A DNA stretch of 64,000 nt from Sclerotiophoma versabilis (GCA_012274445.1 JAAROD010000087.1:868001-932000), one strand, 5' to 3'; shown: positions 33,875 to 47,042, numbered from the stretch's first letter. Notes: generated by a model not told the origin, from the sequence alone. Made by a program: numbers and translations.

Positions 33875-36588
33875 ACACAAAGGAAGAGCGGTGTTGATGG
33901 GTGTACATATGCGGATGATGACATGATGGGATGTATATATTTCCTTGGTACTGCTAGCTTTTAGGTTGGCTTAGAATTAGGGCACAGGTTGGCGTTAGGG
34001 TCTGGAAAACACGGTACGATACAACAGAGATGACAAGTAATGCATAATATATTCGATCATAGAAGGGGCCGCGATGTATGCAATGTGTCGTTGAGTGTCT
34101 GCTCATAATAAACGCTTTTATACTGAGTTGGGCTATATATTTTGGAGTGGATAACTTGGTGGGTTCTATGTTCTCAGAGGAACTCTAGTCGGCCGTGTTA
34201 CATGTTCAAACTGGAGGCATGAAATGGGTGGGTATAAGCGGTGATTTGAACATGTTAACAAGAGTTATATTCGGAGATTGAGTGGCTTGTGTTTGGGTTA
34301 CGAGGAAACGGGTTTTTTTTTTTTTTGGATAGGCGTTATAAGATACTATCAAGGCCGTTAGGGCCGGAGAAAAGGCGAAGTGAAGGACGAAATTGACTGC
34401 GAGTATAAGCCGCACTACACCGTCTTGCAACTGGACTTTCCGTGTATCTTGAAAGCCTGTGGCAATTCTGTCTGTAGGTACTCAGCAATACCACAATGGG
34501 GCTACATCTATATGGAATATCCCCCATATAGGTGATCTTCATACATCGATGGTTGATATCGACGAAAAAATATTCATGGTAAGTAGCCAAAGTCTTGTGC
34601 TGCGCATCAGTTGCATTCTACTAGTGAATAGATATCAGAACCATACCTGTGGACGGTCTTCCGTGCGCACTACATGCCATGCATTACAGAACAGCTGTCC
34701 ATCGGAGCACGTATCCTAGTCGGATTTGTACCCCGAAGAAGACTGGAAACCAATCATTAATCCTGACATCGAGCTTGCCATTTTAGTGCTTGAAGATGCG
34801 CACAACGACTATCATTCAGCGTAAAAGCCCGTCAAGATGATTGATTTTCAATTGGCTTTCAAAGGGGAAGACACGTACAACGGAAATCAAAGGAAATCGG
34901 ATCTTGCTGATGATGATAAAGAGGAGGACTGAACCTGCATTCAAACCAGAAGGAGCGTGCAATTTCCACGATTTAACGATGCAAAATCCTCCAATTAGCG
35001 CGTGATAGGGAAGAGATTCGGTGTCAACAAATGGCAAGACTCCGCGATTTCGAGAGAATTCAAACTGCGCAGAGTCTGTTCGAATCGAAAAGCTGCGACG
35101 CGCCGTTCCTGAAGAGGATCAAGACTGCTTCCGGCAAGTCGTCGGGCAAAGTGTTAGTCTATCCATGGGCTGCGAGGGAGACGTGGCGGAGCTTGTGGGC
35201 GGACTGGGCGAGGATGTAAATAAGTTGACCTTTGGCGATGAGGGAGCGTAGAGTCTGTTACCTGAGACGAAGCGCCTTCACTCTTATTAGGGAAGAAGCG
35301 AGGAAGTTGTAGAAAAAGAACAGACTTACTAAAGACGAGGGAAGAAATAAGACGATCGTGACGTGACTGCAAAAACCACGAGAAAGAATAACAACAGCTC
35401 GAATGGATAGATTGCAAATCAACAATACATCAAATCCCGAACAATCAATATCTAATTGTGGTCATGTATGTAAACCTCCCTACTTACCTCATACTCTTCT
35501 TGAAACAGAGAATATTCCCCGCTCAACACACTCCACCCACCCATTCTACTTCCTCCCGAATCCCCCAGCAAAAGAGGTGAACAATCCTAAATGCAAAAAA
35601 ATCAAAAAAAAAATTAAAAAAAAAATCTCGCGATTACCACCATCCACACATCACCAACCCGCTCATCTTCACAGTGACACCCCTTCCCGCTATTCGCTTC
35701 CATCCATCCCCACAACCTCAGAATACGCCCTCGCTAGATCCCGAAATCGGACTCGTCCAAGCAGAAGTCGTGCGCTAGCATCGTGTTTATCGTAATTGCG
35801 CGCACCGATTGACTGTTGAGCTTTCCACATACTGTCACGGTGATAGCTCATGTACGCTTTCAACCGCCAGTATCGTATTACTTGCTGCTGCTCGAGCATT
35901 TCTGCCAGAGAGGTGGTTACGGCAATGTCTGCAGGCTATTCTTTCGAGGGTGGTGAAGAGATTGCGTGCTTTGAAGGAGGGGTTGGTGGGGAGGGCGAAG
36001 GTGTGTGAGTTGCTGGAGATAGTTTGGGGTTGGGTTAAGCCATCGTTTGTGGGATGTCTGGGGATGTTGTGGATGCGTGTGCATATCTATATCTGTGGGA
36101 TGCTGTGTGAAAACCATGGGTCTGGATGGGATGGCTGGGTTGGCGCGAGATGCATTGAAGACAGTGCGCCTGTGTATTGTGCACGGCACTGTTGGCATGT
36201 GCTAAGGGGATCCTTACACTCACCCACAATACGCTGAAAGCGTGTATCTGTCGAGTCAAGCCCAGATGTCTCAATAAGCTATGTTCAGCTGTCATACTGG
36301 AAACACCTCTCGTAACTCAATGATTAATCGCCTACGAGTCTTCGAGCAAATCGACGTCTTGCTTTCTGCGTGACCACATGTTCCACACCATCGGTTGCTA
36401 CTACACTTCACTTCGGCCCCCTTCTCATCACGAATCAGCCGTGTATGATCTGGCAGCGATGGCGAGAGATGTAAAAGCTACGATATCTGCGGGTGCGAGC
36501 GGACCACGTCGTGGAGAGAAACCATTGGTGAGCGCCATGTTGGGTCCCAATCTTTCCTCAAGGTCATTACAACCTCCACCCTGCCCGT
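33875..36588. other. 2.7 kb spacer with weak gene-like fragments
   Basis: ERG1 and the GST gene converge here. A T14 run lies at 34313-34326 and an A-rich block near 35598-35625. Short protein-like fragments occur at 34459-34830 (see findings), in a 62-codon frame at 35031-35219 (+), and in a 69-codon minus frame at 35690-35899. None has a recognisable family, and none forms a complete gene model, so no CDS is called. Confidence 0.45.
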
Positions 36589-37266
36589 CTAAACCACCTG
36601 CTCCGTGAGATCAAACATCACAGGCCTCGTCTCCGCAAACCCCTCCCGCTCATCCAACCGATCAAAGTACTTGGCCAGCACCGGATACTCCTCTCTCCAC
36701 CGCGGTCTCACATGTCCAAAATCAACAAACCCAACCGTACACACAACCGCAATATCCGCAATGGTCAACTCACCCCCAACCAAAAACTCCCTACCATGCT
36801 TCTCCGCAGCCTCCACGTAGTCGTTGAAAGCCCGCATCGCCCCGTCAATCTTGCGGTCCTGCCGCGCAATCCATTTCGAACTTTGCTGTGCTTTTTCCCT
36901 GCGCGCCTCCCACCTACTCAGCACCATGGCATCCATGCACCCGACGCTCAGCACGACGATTTGCTTCGCAGCCAGATCGCCGTCCAGATCGCCGGGAAGC
37001 AGTTTCGGGTCTTGGTCGGCGTATTTCTCCACAATGTAGGTCTGGATGTGTGCGCTTTCGTAGACGGGTGGGCGGGGGTCCCCCTTGGGAAAGACGAGGA
37101 TGGGCAGTTTTTCCAAAGGGTTGTATTGCGGTGTTGATGTTTGGGACTCCCATGGGATTTCGTTTTGGAGGGTGAAGGGTATGTTTTTGAGATGGAGGGC
37201 TATGCGGTTCATGCGCGCGAATGGCGAGGGAGTGGCTGAGATGAGGGTGAGAGGCTCTGGCGACAT
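36589..37266 (-). CDS. Glutathione S-transferase
   Basis: A single-exon protein of 225 residues. The thioredoxin-fold N-terminus reads LTLISATPSPFARMNRIALH, with the catalytic Ser/Thr region after the first strand. It continues with the cis-Pro glutathione site EKLPILVFP and the Ser contact VYESAHIQTYI. The C-terminal helical domain contains the conserved LVGGELTIADIAVVC (N-capping box TxxD) near residue 165. This is a generic soluble GST of the group found in bacteria and fungi. It would conjugate or reduce substrates with glutathione; the actual substrate cannot be inferred. The start at MSPEPLTL is chosen because it places the fold directly at the N-terminus. The frame extends upstream but reads like leader sequence. 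Confidence 0.9.
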   Translation of the reverse strand: MSPEPLTLISATPSPFARMNRIALHLKNIPFTLQNEIPWESQTSTPQYNPLEKLPILVFPKGDPRPPVYESAHIQTYIVEKYADQDPKLLPGDLDGDLAAKQIVVLSVGCMDAMVLSRWEARREKAQQSSKWIARQDRKIDGAMRAFNDYVEAAEKHGREFLVGGELTIADIAVVCTVGFVDFGHVRPRWREEYPVLAKYFDRLDEREGFAETRPVMFDLTEQVV

Positions 37267-37897
37267 GTCTGCTGGAGGTTTTTTTTTCTTTGTATTTTTG
37301 AGTCTTGAGGTGTGGTTGTGTAGGGTCGGATTTATTGCTTCAGAGGTTTTGGATGCACTTCTTCGTCGCTGCGAGTGATCATTCCTCGCACAGTGAATAT
37401 GAGTTTTAAAGTACCTTTGCTCGCCGAGGAGTATGCGGGGTCTCATACTTAGTTCTAGACCAACTATACACCAGACGTCATCGCAGCCGCTATCTTCGAG
37501 TAGAGAATATAGGGTAGCAGCGCGGAGAGGCTTCCGTCCTACCTAGCGTATCAACATCATCATATTGGTTTCTAGGCGTAATGCAGCACGCGAGTATAAA
37601 ATCTACGATGAGTGACGTTTGCAAGATTCGGTAAGGATATCCCTTTCGAAAACAGCACCTTCAAGCGAAGCATGTGAGGCATTCCTTGATTGGCCGGAAG
37701 TGCTTCCATGTTTTGTCAGTTGTTGAGGCCGTGCAAGTCTCGAGGTAACATGTGTGACTTGAGAAACAGCAACTCTAGCAGCTTTGCAGTGAACCTCTGA
37801 GACAACGTACTGATTGCCTGCAGGCACGTACCGATCTATTATGTGTAGTCAACTTAGAAGACCAGCTGCTGGTGATTCTCGCAGCGAGGTGACACCC
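37267..37897. other. Spacer between GST and amino-acid oxidase
   Basis: Both neighbours are on the minus strand, so the left part is the GST promoter and the right part is the 3' side of the oxidase gene. No gene is seen. Confidence 0.5.
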
Positions 37898-40044
37898 TCA
37901 AAGGTTGATCCACCTCGCCATCCAGCGCCTGTTTACTTCCTTTGCCTCATCAACAAGACCAATGTCGAGTAACATCTGCACGCTTCCCCTGACCGCGCTC
38001 TCCAGCGCACTAAAGACCCACGAATGCGTGTACGACGTATGCTCCCCTATGAACACAGTGTTGAACTCGGTCTGCCAGAACGCAGGCAGATACAGCTGCT
38101 GCTGCGGAACAATCGGGACCGCCCAGCTTCCTGCATGATGCTCATCTTGCTCCCAGCAGTGCCGCGCATAGTTACCCGTCCACATCTCATCCGCAATAGG
38201 TCCGTGCAGCTCAACCATAGCGCGCTGGATGTATGCGATGTGTTCTTCTTCAGGCATCGAACATGCGACGACAGCGTCCGAGGACGAGATGTAGGATGTA
38301 AGCATAGTACCGGGACCAGTGCTGTTGATCTTGTAGCTAGGATAGCAGATCTGCCCAATGCCATAGATGTCCACACGACCGCAACCACCAGTGATTGGGT
38401 GCTCGAGATGCTCCCAGAAGCGCTCCTTGTACTGCATGGCAACTTTGACGGCACCATCGAAGACTGTGCGTTCGATGGCGCGCTTCATGAGTGACGAATA
38501 AGGTGGCAGATTCCAGAAGCGGAGGAGGTTGAAAGGAACGGAGTTGAAGACGTAGTCGAAGTCCTCGGTTGTGGTGTTGGTGGTCCACGGACTGCTGCCG
38601 GTCGGTCGCGATGATACAGTCAACGAGTTTGAGTCTTGGTGGTGCTTGATGCCAAAGACTTTAGTGTTGAAGCTTGTGCGGTTCTGAACGAGCGGACGGA
38701 AGGCTTCAGGCAACCGACTCATACCCTTGTCGATTGTAAGCCATTTGTTGGCCATGAAGTAGACTGTCTCGAACTCCCACATCGGCCAGGAGACGGCAGT
38801 CGAAGTGACCTGGTCGGTGATGTTTGCATCATACCCCATAGCGTATCTTAGGTACTCGACCTCACTAAAGTCAAGCATGCCTTGCTCTACAGCTTCTTTG
38901 TGTGCACGAAATATGTCCTTGGCGTAGAAGCGTACACGTTCTGGAGTCAAGGCCTTGAAATCGTCAAGCGCCGCCATCGCCTCATAGACCGCAGTAGTGT
39001 TCGAGTAAGTCAGATTCGCGTTATCGAGGAGCGCCGGGTTCAACCTAGTCTCCATACGGCCTGGGATTGTACCGTCCTTGCGGCGCTGCGATGTCGCCAC
39101 AGGTGCATTGTCGCTTGTTTGTATCCAGTCGATAAAGTTGACTTGTAGTGCTGGATCCTCATCTTTATTTATTTCATTTAGAATATCAGCGAGCTGAAAT
39201 ATCATCTTCTGATCTTCGATTGCAAACGTCTCATTAGTCTCTGCATCGTGGATGCTGTAGGGAAAGCGCATGGGACCGAGCTCGTGATATTGGTAGTCCT
39301 CGGGTTTTGTGTTGTTCAGGTATGCCGTGTGCATACGACCTCCCAAACGGTCCGATGACTCTAGGATCTTCCAATTGCGTATCCCTACCGAGTCAAGAAT
39401 GAGCTGCGAGGATATTAGTCTTGGTTCGATGGCTACCAGGCCTCGAGGAAAGAGGTAGATGATATACTTACAGCGGTGAGTAATCCTGAGATACCTCCGC
39501 CAAGAATGCCGAACTTCTTCTCTTTCGTAGCCGCGACGAATGTCTCGTTTGAGCTTTTCTGCTTCAGATACTCTACACCATCGAACCACGGCCCCATTGG
39601 GTCCGACACGTCTGCAAAAGTGGCTCTCTTCTTCACCTGCCTTCTCTTTACCTGATACTCTTCCGATCGTCCTACTACCTCTTCGCCAACAAAAGCATGG
39701 AGACAGCCGCTTTCAACATCTGCCGGAGCTCTCCACACAAATTTTGTAGGTCTACCATCCTTCCAGCCCACATGTCGCTTCGAAGATGGATGCTCGCCGA
39801 TGTGGGTACTTCCAACGTTATGTGCGACTTGTGATTTACTTACAATATCACATGCGCCATACGCTATGGTCAGCTCTCCATTCAAGTCGCTGTGGTACGC
39901 AACGTTGATATTCTGAATCCCATCAGCTTCGACTTCGAAAGGGCCTTCAAATGAGAGGTGGCGACGAGGTAAAGGCTCCGAATTGACATAGTGAGTGGCA
40001 AGTGCCGCAGCAGCTGTGCAGGCCAGAAGAATTGACGGTGCCAT
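37898..40044 (-). CDS. Secreted L-amino-acid oxidase (flavin amine oxidase)
   Basis: Two exons (40044-39472, 39403-37898) encode 692 residues, the expected length. MAPSILLACTAAAALATHYV is a likely signal peptide, and a roughly 150-residue N-terminal segment precedes the flavin fold. The FAD dinucleotide motif FGILGGGISGLLTA is completed across the intron by LILDSVGIRNWKILESSDRL and GGRM. The C-terminal FAD contacts read FIGEHTSYTHSWVFSALESA, the typical amine-oxidase ending. The family oxidises L-amino acids to 2-oxo acids, releasing ammonia and hydrogen peroxide, and fungi use it for nitrogen scavenging. There are several N-glycosylation sites (such as NTTT and NETF). Substrate range cannot be told from sequence. 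Confidence 0.92.
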
Positions 40045-41293
40045 GCTGTCCAATTGCAAAGCTGAATCCGTTGAACACGTACTTGTCCATCTTTTCCGCG
40101 CCTCGAGCTCTACTTATATACTCTCGAATTTTGCTTCACGGTCCGACTCCGGTGCGGCATCTCCAGACTGACCTTGCTGTCGGCATTCGAACAGAGTGGA
40201 GTTCATGCTTCTGGGCGCCAAGTCGATGCGATAACAAGAGTGGCATGCCGCGTTTATCTACGCGGCGACGGCTACTTTCCTCTGAATACTGTATATGTGT
40301 TTACGCAATGTACACAGGTCAGCGAAGAAATCTCTGTGGGTGTCAGTGTCGTTTTGCCCAGGGTTTGTCGGCCTCCGCCCCTGCTCTGACCGAAGGTTTC
40401 GACTTGGCAACGGCCTAGATGCTTGGATGCTGATCAATTCCACTCTACGATACATTGTAGTATATGCTGTTCTCTGTACAGAAATATTCTGGCCGAGAGA
40501 ACTCCAGCGTTGAGAATTGTCGGTGAGTATAGAATGGCGTTACAGATTTTGCATTGCAGGAGACAAGACACACATGTCGTTAAACCTCTGGCGATTATGT
40601 TGCAGGACAAAGACACGACCTAGTGGCCATCATGGTGCTCGTATTTTACAATTTTGGCTTCTCTTGTTCATGCTCGGCAGCGGCGTGACAGGTCCACAAC
40701 TTTCTGGCAGACCTGGACATGTTGAGGTGCGTAGACTGAGACCGAGAAAGGAAGGAGGTTGGAACAACTCCGCTTTGACACCGAGCTTCACCCGCTGACT
40801 AACATCTGCCTTCCTGCCTCTTTTCTCACAACTGATCTCGCATCGAAGCGTTCATGACCTTCATTCGTAACTCCAGCGATATGCCGAATCAATGACGCGA
40901 CCCAGGGCAGTGTTTGCTTTGATTAACAATACATAACGCGGACTTGGCCATAAGATCAAATGATCCGGAATCGACAGCTGCACGAGGATAAAGAGGCAAT
41001 CACGTCTTCAGCATACGTTACAATCAACGCGAATCTCTACAGAGCATGTCTTAGTAACTGAATTGTGAATTGTTTGAGATCCTCTTCGGCCCCAACATCT
41101 CGACGCTCTACCACAGCATATACTTGCCAAGCACGTCCGTCGTTATACCCTCAAAGTCGACTGTCAATGCGTGACACTAACCGTGAAATTGATGGGCAGC
41201 TACCCATATACCTCAGTACCCTGCTGTGAACCCCAGAACGCCTTGAGAAATCACCGATCAGAAATCATCATATAAATGCCTTCAAAACGCTTG
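40045..41293. other. Spacer between oxidase and phosphate carrier
   Basis: Contains the promoter of the oxidase (left) and the 3' side of the carrier (right). Small open frames, for example 40517-40798, have no protein-like character. No gene is seen. Confidence 0.5.
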
Positions 41294-42374
41294 TTAGTGA
41301 CCACCGGTGGTCGGAAGACCAAGGTAGACCTTGAAGGAGTCGTAGATCAACCACTGGAACGCGGTCAAAGTACCGATCATGAAGATACGGGTGGGTAAAC
41401 CGTTCCAGAGACCGCGGAAGCCGATGTTGCCGTAGATCCTAGAGATGGCTTGTCCAGCGCCCTCGCCTGCCTTGCGGTCGCTGTTGAGTTTTGAGACCAT
41501 GACATCTGGCTGTTGTTAACAGTGTACTGAACAGAAATATGAACTTGAAGACGTACCAGCAGGATGCGACACAACCGCACAACCAATACCCGCAATGTAA
41601 CCACCCAGGAATGAAACTCCGGTCTGCTGAAGTCCATTGTATGTTTCCTTTGGCTTGCCAAGGAACTTGTAGATCTGGGTTACCGTCTCCTCGAATGTCG
41701 CAAACTTGACCATCGTGTATGGGATCTGACGTGCCCACAGCGGGTACAAGCCCTTGTACAGTCCGCCGATACCCTCCTCCGCAACGACCTTGCTCCATCC
41801 CTCTCTCAGGGTGTTCGCGTACGGAGGCATCGTAGTCTGCATGCGGACTTTGATCGCCTCGAGGGGGCAGAGCGCCAGGTCGGCAAGGAACTCGGCCGAG
41901 GCGGAAGCAGCGAGGAAGACGAAGGTTTTAGGCGCACCGGGCGCGAGCTTTTCTCCATACAAGTACTTGAAGACCTCGTAGAAACCGTACTTGCCGGCGC
42001 CTTGGAACGAGTAGCCAACGAAGGTGGGCGACCAGCCAAAGAAAACACCGCGCAGACCTTCCTTCGAGTAGATCATCTTCCAGGCTTCTGCGTTGGACTT
42101 GTAGAGTTTTGCGTCTACTTGACGACGACATTTGACCTGAGAGGTCAGCACTTGATCCTAGGAATTCTGCAGAGGCACATAAAGCACAAAGCGCATAAAA
42201 TGCAAAGCGCAAACTACATGAGTTCCAGAGAATACTCACCAAATCAAGAGGCGTAACCATAGTATGCGTAGGTCCACACGCAATAACACCACCCAGCGTA
42301 CACGCCGCAAAGTAGTTACCCGAGTACAACTCAATCTTGCTCTTAGGCTTCATTGCAGCAAGTTTGTCCGCCAT
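41294..42374 (-). CDS. MIR1: Mitochondrial phosphate carrier (Mir1-like)
   Basis: Three exons (42374-42240, 42136-41557, 41505-41294) encode 308 residues, normal for the family. The three mitochondrial-carrier repeats are complete. Their signature motifs are TPLDLVKCRRQVD (spliced across intron 1), CPLEAIKVRMQT, and SHPADVMVSKLN (spliced across intron 2). The first repeat block YFAACTLGGVIACGPTHTMV and the block FFGWSPTFVGYSFQGAGKYG are characteristic of the phosphate carrier. The protein imports phosphate with protons, or in exchange for hydroxide, across the inner mitochondrial membrane for ATP synthesis. Both introns fall inside or just before conserved PxD/E motifs, which confirms the model. 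There is no cleavable presequence. Confidence 0.96.
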
Positions 42375-43612
42375 TGCGTCAAGTGCAAAGTCTCAATTGC
42401 TTCGTTGTCGTCTTCGTCTTCGTTGTTGTGATGCTGGTGATCAGTGACGTCGGGCGCGTCGCGAGCTGCAAGAACGAAAGCTGAGAAGAAACTGGGGTAT
42501 CTATCAAAAGCGCTTAATCTCAGAGAGTAGAATCAGAGAGTTTAAGCAAGTTACAGCGGTGCAGCAGGGTATATATCCAGTCGACAGTGACGGTGGAGTT
42601 GCGAAGGGTGCTGGGTCCTTGTCTCCGTAGCTTCCGTTGCGAGAGTGACGTAGTTGGGACGGGGAATGGGGCTAGTTTGCTGACGCCGGGTTTGATTGGC
42701 TTGATAAGGCAGCTTATCGGGTACCGAGCTTCGGATCACTGTGGATGTGACATCTGTTGAGCCTCTTGATGCATTGTTTGCGGCTCTAGAATGGCGGAGC
42801 TTCGGCCGAGTGTTCAAAGCGAGGTGCAACGTTGTCTGTGAAAGCCGAGCGGATTGCGAAGGGTAGGCTTCACACGCAGGATGCTAGTGTTGGAGAACAT
42901 GAAGTAGCATTAGAACAAGCACCGTCGAGGGTGTATCTCAATTCTATCTATGCTCTCGTCTTACACTGCCAAATCTTCCACCAAATCAACACATATAGAA
43001 GAAACACCAAGCTCCCAGGTTCCCAAGCGAAATCATGAACTACTTTTTGCACCCCTCAGTCACCTTCGTGCCAGAAGCTTGCCAGAAGTAGTAACACCTC
43101 GACAGAACATGTTCGTACGTATATTGCCCCACCCATAACAGTACATTGATTCGTCCATCAGGCGTTTCAACCGGCCAGCCGACCGGCCACAACGATACCA
43201 CAGGCATGCCGAGATGCAACAAGCGACTCGTTGTGCGGAGACGCCGACTCAAAAAGTAGGGTACAAGAAGATGGATGTGTAAAAACGCCTGCTAGACCCC
43301 AAGCCATGCGCATGCAAGTGTAGCGAGCGACGGTAACGAATGTGTCTGAGCGCCAATGTCGTTCAAGAGAAGAGAGCATGCACGTCGTGAGGTAATGAGA
43401 CACAAGGCAGGCCAGCTCCCTTCTCTCCAACACGTAGGAGGTCGTATACAAAGGAGATGAGATGATGATGTTATGCCGCTTTATCTGCTCGCTCGAGATG
43501 AGATGAGAAACAATAGACAAGAAGGATGCGATGCTACATGAAGCAATGCTGGAAAGGCTGCGGGCAGCCAAGATGAGATAATTGAGAGAGGAGCTTATCT
43601 CTGTCGGAGATG
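42375..43612. other. Spacer between phosphate carrier and PUF gene
   Basis: Both neighbours are on the minus strand. The right half is likely the long 3' UTR of the PUF gene, and the left part is the carrier promoter. No gene is seen. Confidence 0.5.
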
Positions 43613-46600
43613 TTAGCGTCTAGCGCCAGGTGCTGGGGACGCATTTCTGCTTACTCGACCGCGTCGCTGACCACCTCCAGCAGCCTGCTGCTGTTGCTGC
43701 TGCTGTTGAGGCATGTACATGCCATAGGGGTACATCTGCGCGCCCATGCCAGGCGGCATGCCCTGACCTGCGAGGTTGACCGGCTGCATCATAGGCGAAC
43801 CAGTAAAGCCAGGAGCTGCGACCGGAGAGGCGTTACGATAAGCGTCCATTCCAGGCTGGAAACCGTTCATCTGAGGGTAGAACTGGCCCTGACGAGAAAG
43901 CAGCTGCTGGTACTGAAGCTGCTGCTGACCATTCATAGCCTGCATGTTGGGCATGTACATGGGGCCACCGGATCCCATAGCGTATTGATCGAAGCCGTTG
44001 GAGTCCATGCTGGAGGTACGCTGCAGGGCAACTGGGTCGAAGCCAGGAGCGGGAGCTCCATAGAATCCCCTTGGCTCGATTTGCGAGCTATCCCTGGATG
44101 CCGATCGGGTTGTAGACGAGTCGCGGTGACCAGGTCCCCCACGTGTGGAAAGACCTACTTCATCCATGAGACGCTTGTAGCCCTGCTGAGGCTGAGCCTT
44201 GATGCGTACAAGGACGTTGCGGACGTTCTGCACAACTTCTGCACGGATCTTCTCGTCAAAGAACGGAGTGGTGAGCACCTTGAAAATCAAGGTAGCACCG
44301 CAGTTTTGATCAGACAGGATCTCTTCTAATACCTGGTCGTTGGGCGAGAAGAACAGTGCCTGCAGGATGATGTCCCGAGCCTCTGGCTCATTACGCTGGT
44401 TGATGATTTTCAGCACTGTGAGATAAGCAACCTTGTGCGTGCACAGGTGGACAATGTGCGGGACAAGGCGAGGAGCCAGAACGGTGCGCCTCCTGGGGAA
44501 AGTGCAGGTATCGAGGAACCAGGTCAACAGCAAGGCGCCGTTGGCGTTTGTAGCGAGCTGAACGCTGTGAAGGGCAATGGCGGCAGCAACTGTACGCTGC
44601 TGGTCCTTGCTCGCAAAGTGGCTCTCCAAACAGGCACGCATAGCGCGAGCTCCAAAGCGACCCTGGGCAAGATCCCAAAGACGGCCAAGCATCACCTCGA
44701 AGATGAAGTTGTTAAGATGCTGGTATTTCAGGCAGCCCTGCATAACGTAGTTGCCGAACTGGTCAAGGAAGAGAGCCATTGCGTATGGTCGAAGAGCGTC
44801 GACAACCATCTTCTGCATGGTGAGTGTCTTGGAGACATCGATAATCTTCTGTGCAGCCCATGTTCCGTTCTTGTGAATGCCAATCTTAGCCAGGTGGGGT
44901 GCGATCTCGCGAAGCATAGCCTCCTTGGTGTGCTCAGAGCAGTGCTCGAACAGCTTCTGGACAACTGTGTTTCCGAGATAGTCAGACGACAGTTCAGCAA
45001 TCTCAGGAAGCATATTCATGGCGATGGACTCAATCTCCTCTGTAGAGCAGGAGCCGTTGTCGATACGCTTGCGAATCTCACGCAGCCTTGGTGCATCGTG
45101 CACACGGGTGTGGCTTGGCTCCTCAACGGGAGGAATCTCGTCGACATAGCTGTTGGACTTGATGGCGGCTTCCACATGTGCGATAATCCTGCCCTGGTCG
45201 TCGTCCGTTGCACCCAAATCTTTCACGATCTGAATAATGTCGCCGCGGATGTCAGTCAGCTCAGGGGTGACCAAGGGTGCGTTGGCAGTGACCAGGCTGC
45301 CCGTGTTTGCCTTTGTAGTATTGTTAGCACTAGTAGTGCTTTCGGCCTGGGTTTTGGCGTGTGGGTCTGGGCTTGGCGAAGGGAAGACGCCATTGTGGCC
45401 AGGCGTAGCAGCCGCACTGGGGATCTTGGCATAGCCAATGCGCACAGGCCCGGCTCCGGGGAAGATCTCCTTGCCGTTGAGCTGAGACTTGGCCTGCACG
45501 GCGCTCTCAAGGCTCTCGAAGTTGACGAAACCGCAGTTCTTGTGGGTCAGGACACGAGTGGACTCGATGGAACCAAAAGTGCTGAAGATGACATTCAGGG
45601 ACGAAACCGTGGTCGACGAGGGAATGTTGCCCAACCACAGGGAGCGAGTTGGGCCTTCAAGTGTGCCATCGTCGCCGAGGTTTGCGCTCGAGTCATGTGC
45701 GCCACGCAGATGAAGGTTCTTGACGGCCTCGGTAAGGTTGTATTCTGCGTCCTCGGTCAAGTCGGAGGCGCCCAGGCGAGTGGGCATGTAGCTGCGCATC
45801 AGCCGCTGCTGGGGAGCGTCCAAGACACCAGCAGTCCTGGCACGAGGACGGGCACTCGAGGCATAGTTGGCGAAAGCTTGAACCTCGAGGTTATGCTGGC
45901 GAACAGCTTCGTGGATCATGAGAGCGTTTGCCTCGGCTGGAGTCATAGCACCGCTGTAGTTGTCAAACTGGTCGAGTTCATTCTCGTCTTCAGCGTACTT
46001 TTCCTTTGCGTTGACCGAGTAGGAACGGAAGCGGTTGGCACTGTTCATGTTCTGGGCGTTGGCGTTCCTCTGACTCTCCAGAAGAAGCTCAATGTCGGAA
46101 GGGGCCAACTGGGCTCGTACAGGCTGAGGAGTATCTACGAGGCCAAGGTAGTCGAGGGTCTTGACATCGGTATCGGCAAGCGAGTCGCGGGAGAAGTGCG
46201 ACTGGGGCGAGCCAGGACCATTGGATGGCTGAGAGGCAATGCTGTGCAGGGTGCTGCTGCGCTCACGGTTGCTTGCCCAGCCAGTGGAGAAGATGGAGTT
46301 GCCAAAGGGAGAGACGGAGGGAGGCAGGTATCCAGGGCGTTGAGGCATGGAGCCAGCACGAAGGCGCGAGAGAAGGACCGACTTGGCAGCAGCGTTGGTA
46401 GAGCCAGGTGCAGTGAAGAGACCACTGGAGTCGGTGGGGGTGCCTGGGGCGGGCTTGAAGGGGCTTGTGGAGGGGGTCGGGCGAGAGGTCTTGGGCAGGA
46501 GAGAGGACGAGGACATGGACATTAAGCCACCGGGTGCTGCGGAGGGAGAGAAGCGTGAAGGCAGAGTGCCGGCGCGGGCACGACGGGTAGATGTCTGGGA

Positions 46601-47042
46601 GGCTGACGCGGTCTCTGGCATGGCTTGGTTGAAGTCAGGGAAGCTGTCAGCGCTGGGAGACTCCGGGATGGTCTCACGCAATGGCGTAGAGTTGCCGCTG
46701 GTAGGGGGCCCCCACATTTGTGGAGTCAATCCTTCCTGTGCTTGGATCTCGCGTGCACTGGTGTTACACGTTAGCTGGCATGACGGCTTGTTTCAGGAGT
46801 GCGACAAACCGTTTAGAAAACAGACGGCCGCTAAATTCATGCGACGGGGAGCCGGAGCCAAGGCGCGCGCCAGCAGCCGCGGCTCCCACTGGGTTGGAGG
46901 TGCTTTGGGGGAAGCGGCCGGCAGACGGAGGCTCGACAGGCGAGGCGGCGCCGCTGGACGAGGCCGAGTGCGGGGGGTTGGCGGTCAGCTGGGGCAGGTA
47001 GGCCAGGTTGATGTGGTGCTCGGGGCGCGAGGAGGGAGCCAT
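43613..47042 (-). CDS. RRM plus Pumilio-repeat RNA-binding protein (Jsn1/Puf2-type)
   Basis: Two exons (47042-46810, 46757-43613) encode 1125 residues. Splicing gives GRLFSKRAREIQAQEGLTPQ and then MWGPPTSG. A long Ser/Pro-rich N-terminus precedes an RRM at about 445-520 (RSLWLGNIPSSTTVSSLNVI; RNP1-like CGFVNFESLESA). Pumilio repeats follow at about 640-940, including SSDYLGNTVVQKLFEHCSEH, KNGTWAAQKIIDV and DQFGNYVMQGCLKYQ. The combination matches yeast Jsn1/Puf1 and Puf2, which bind mRNAs for membrane and mitochondrial proteins and control their fate. The C-terminus is Gln/Met/Gly-rich with a CAG-encoded Gln run and an RGRVSRNASPAPGARR tail. The unusually long open frame on the opposite strand (44435-46525) is a composition effect. 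Confidence 0.93.

Noticed and set aside
35809..36237. A 142-codon plus-strand frame
   Set aside because: Cys/Trp/His-rich composition, no motif, and no homologous appearance; probably chance.
44435..46525. A 696-codon open frame on the plus strand
   Set aside because: It lies exactly opposite the PUF/RRM gene, has no domain, and reflects codon bias of the real gene.
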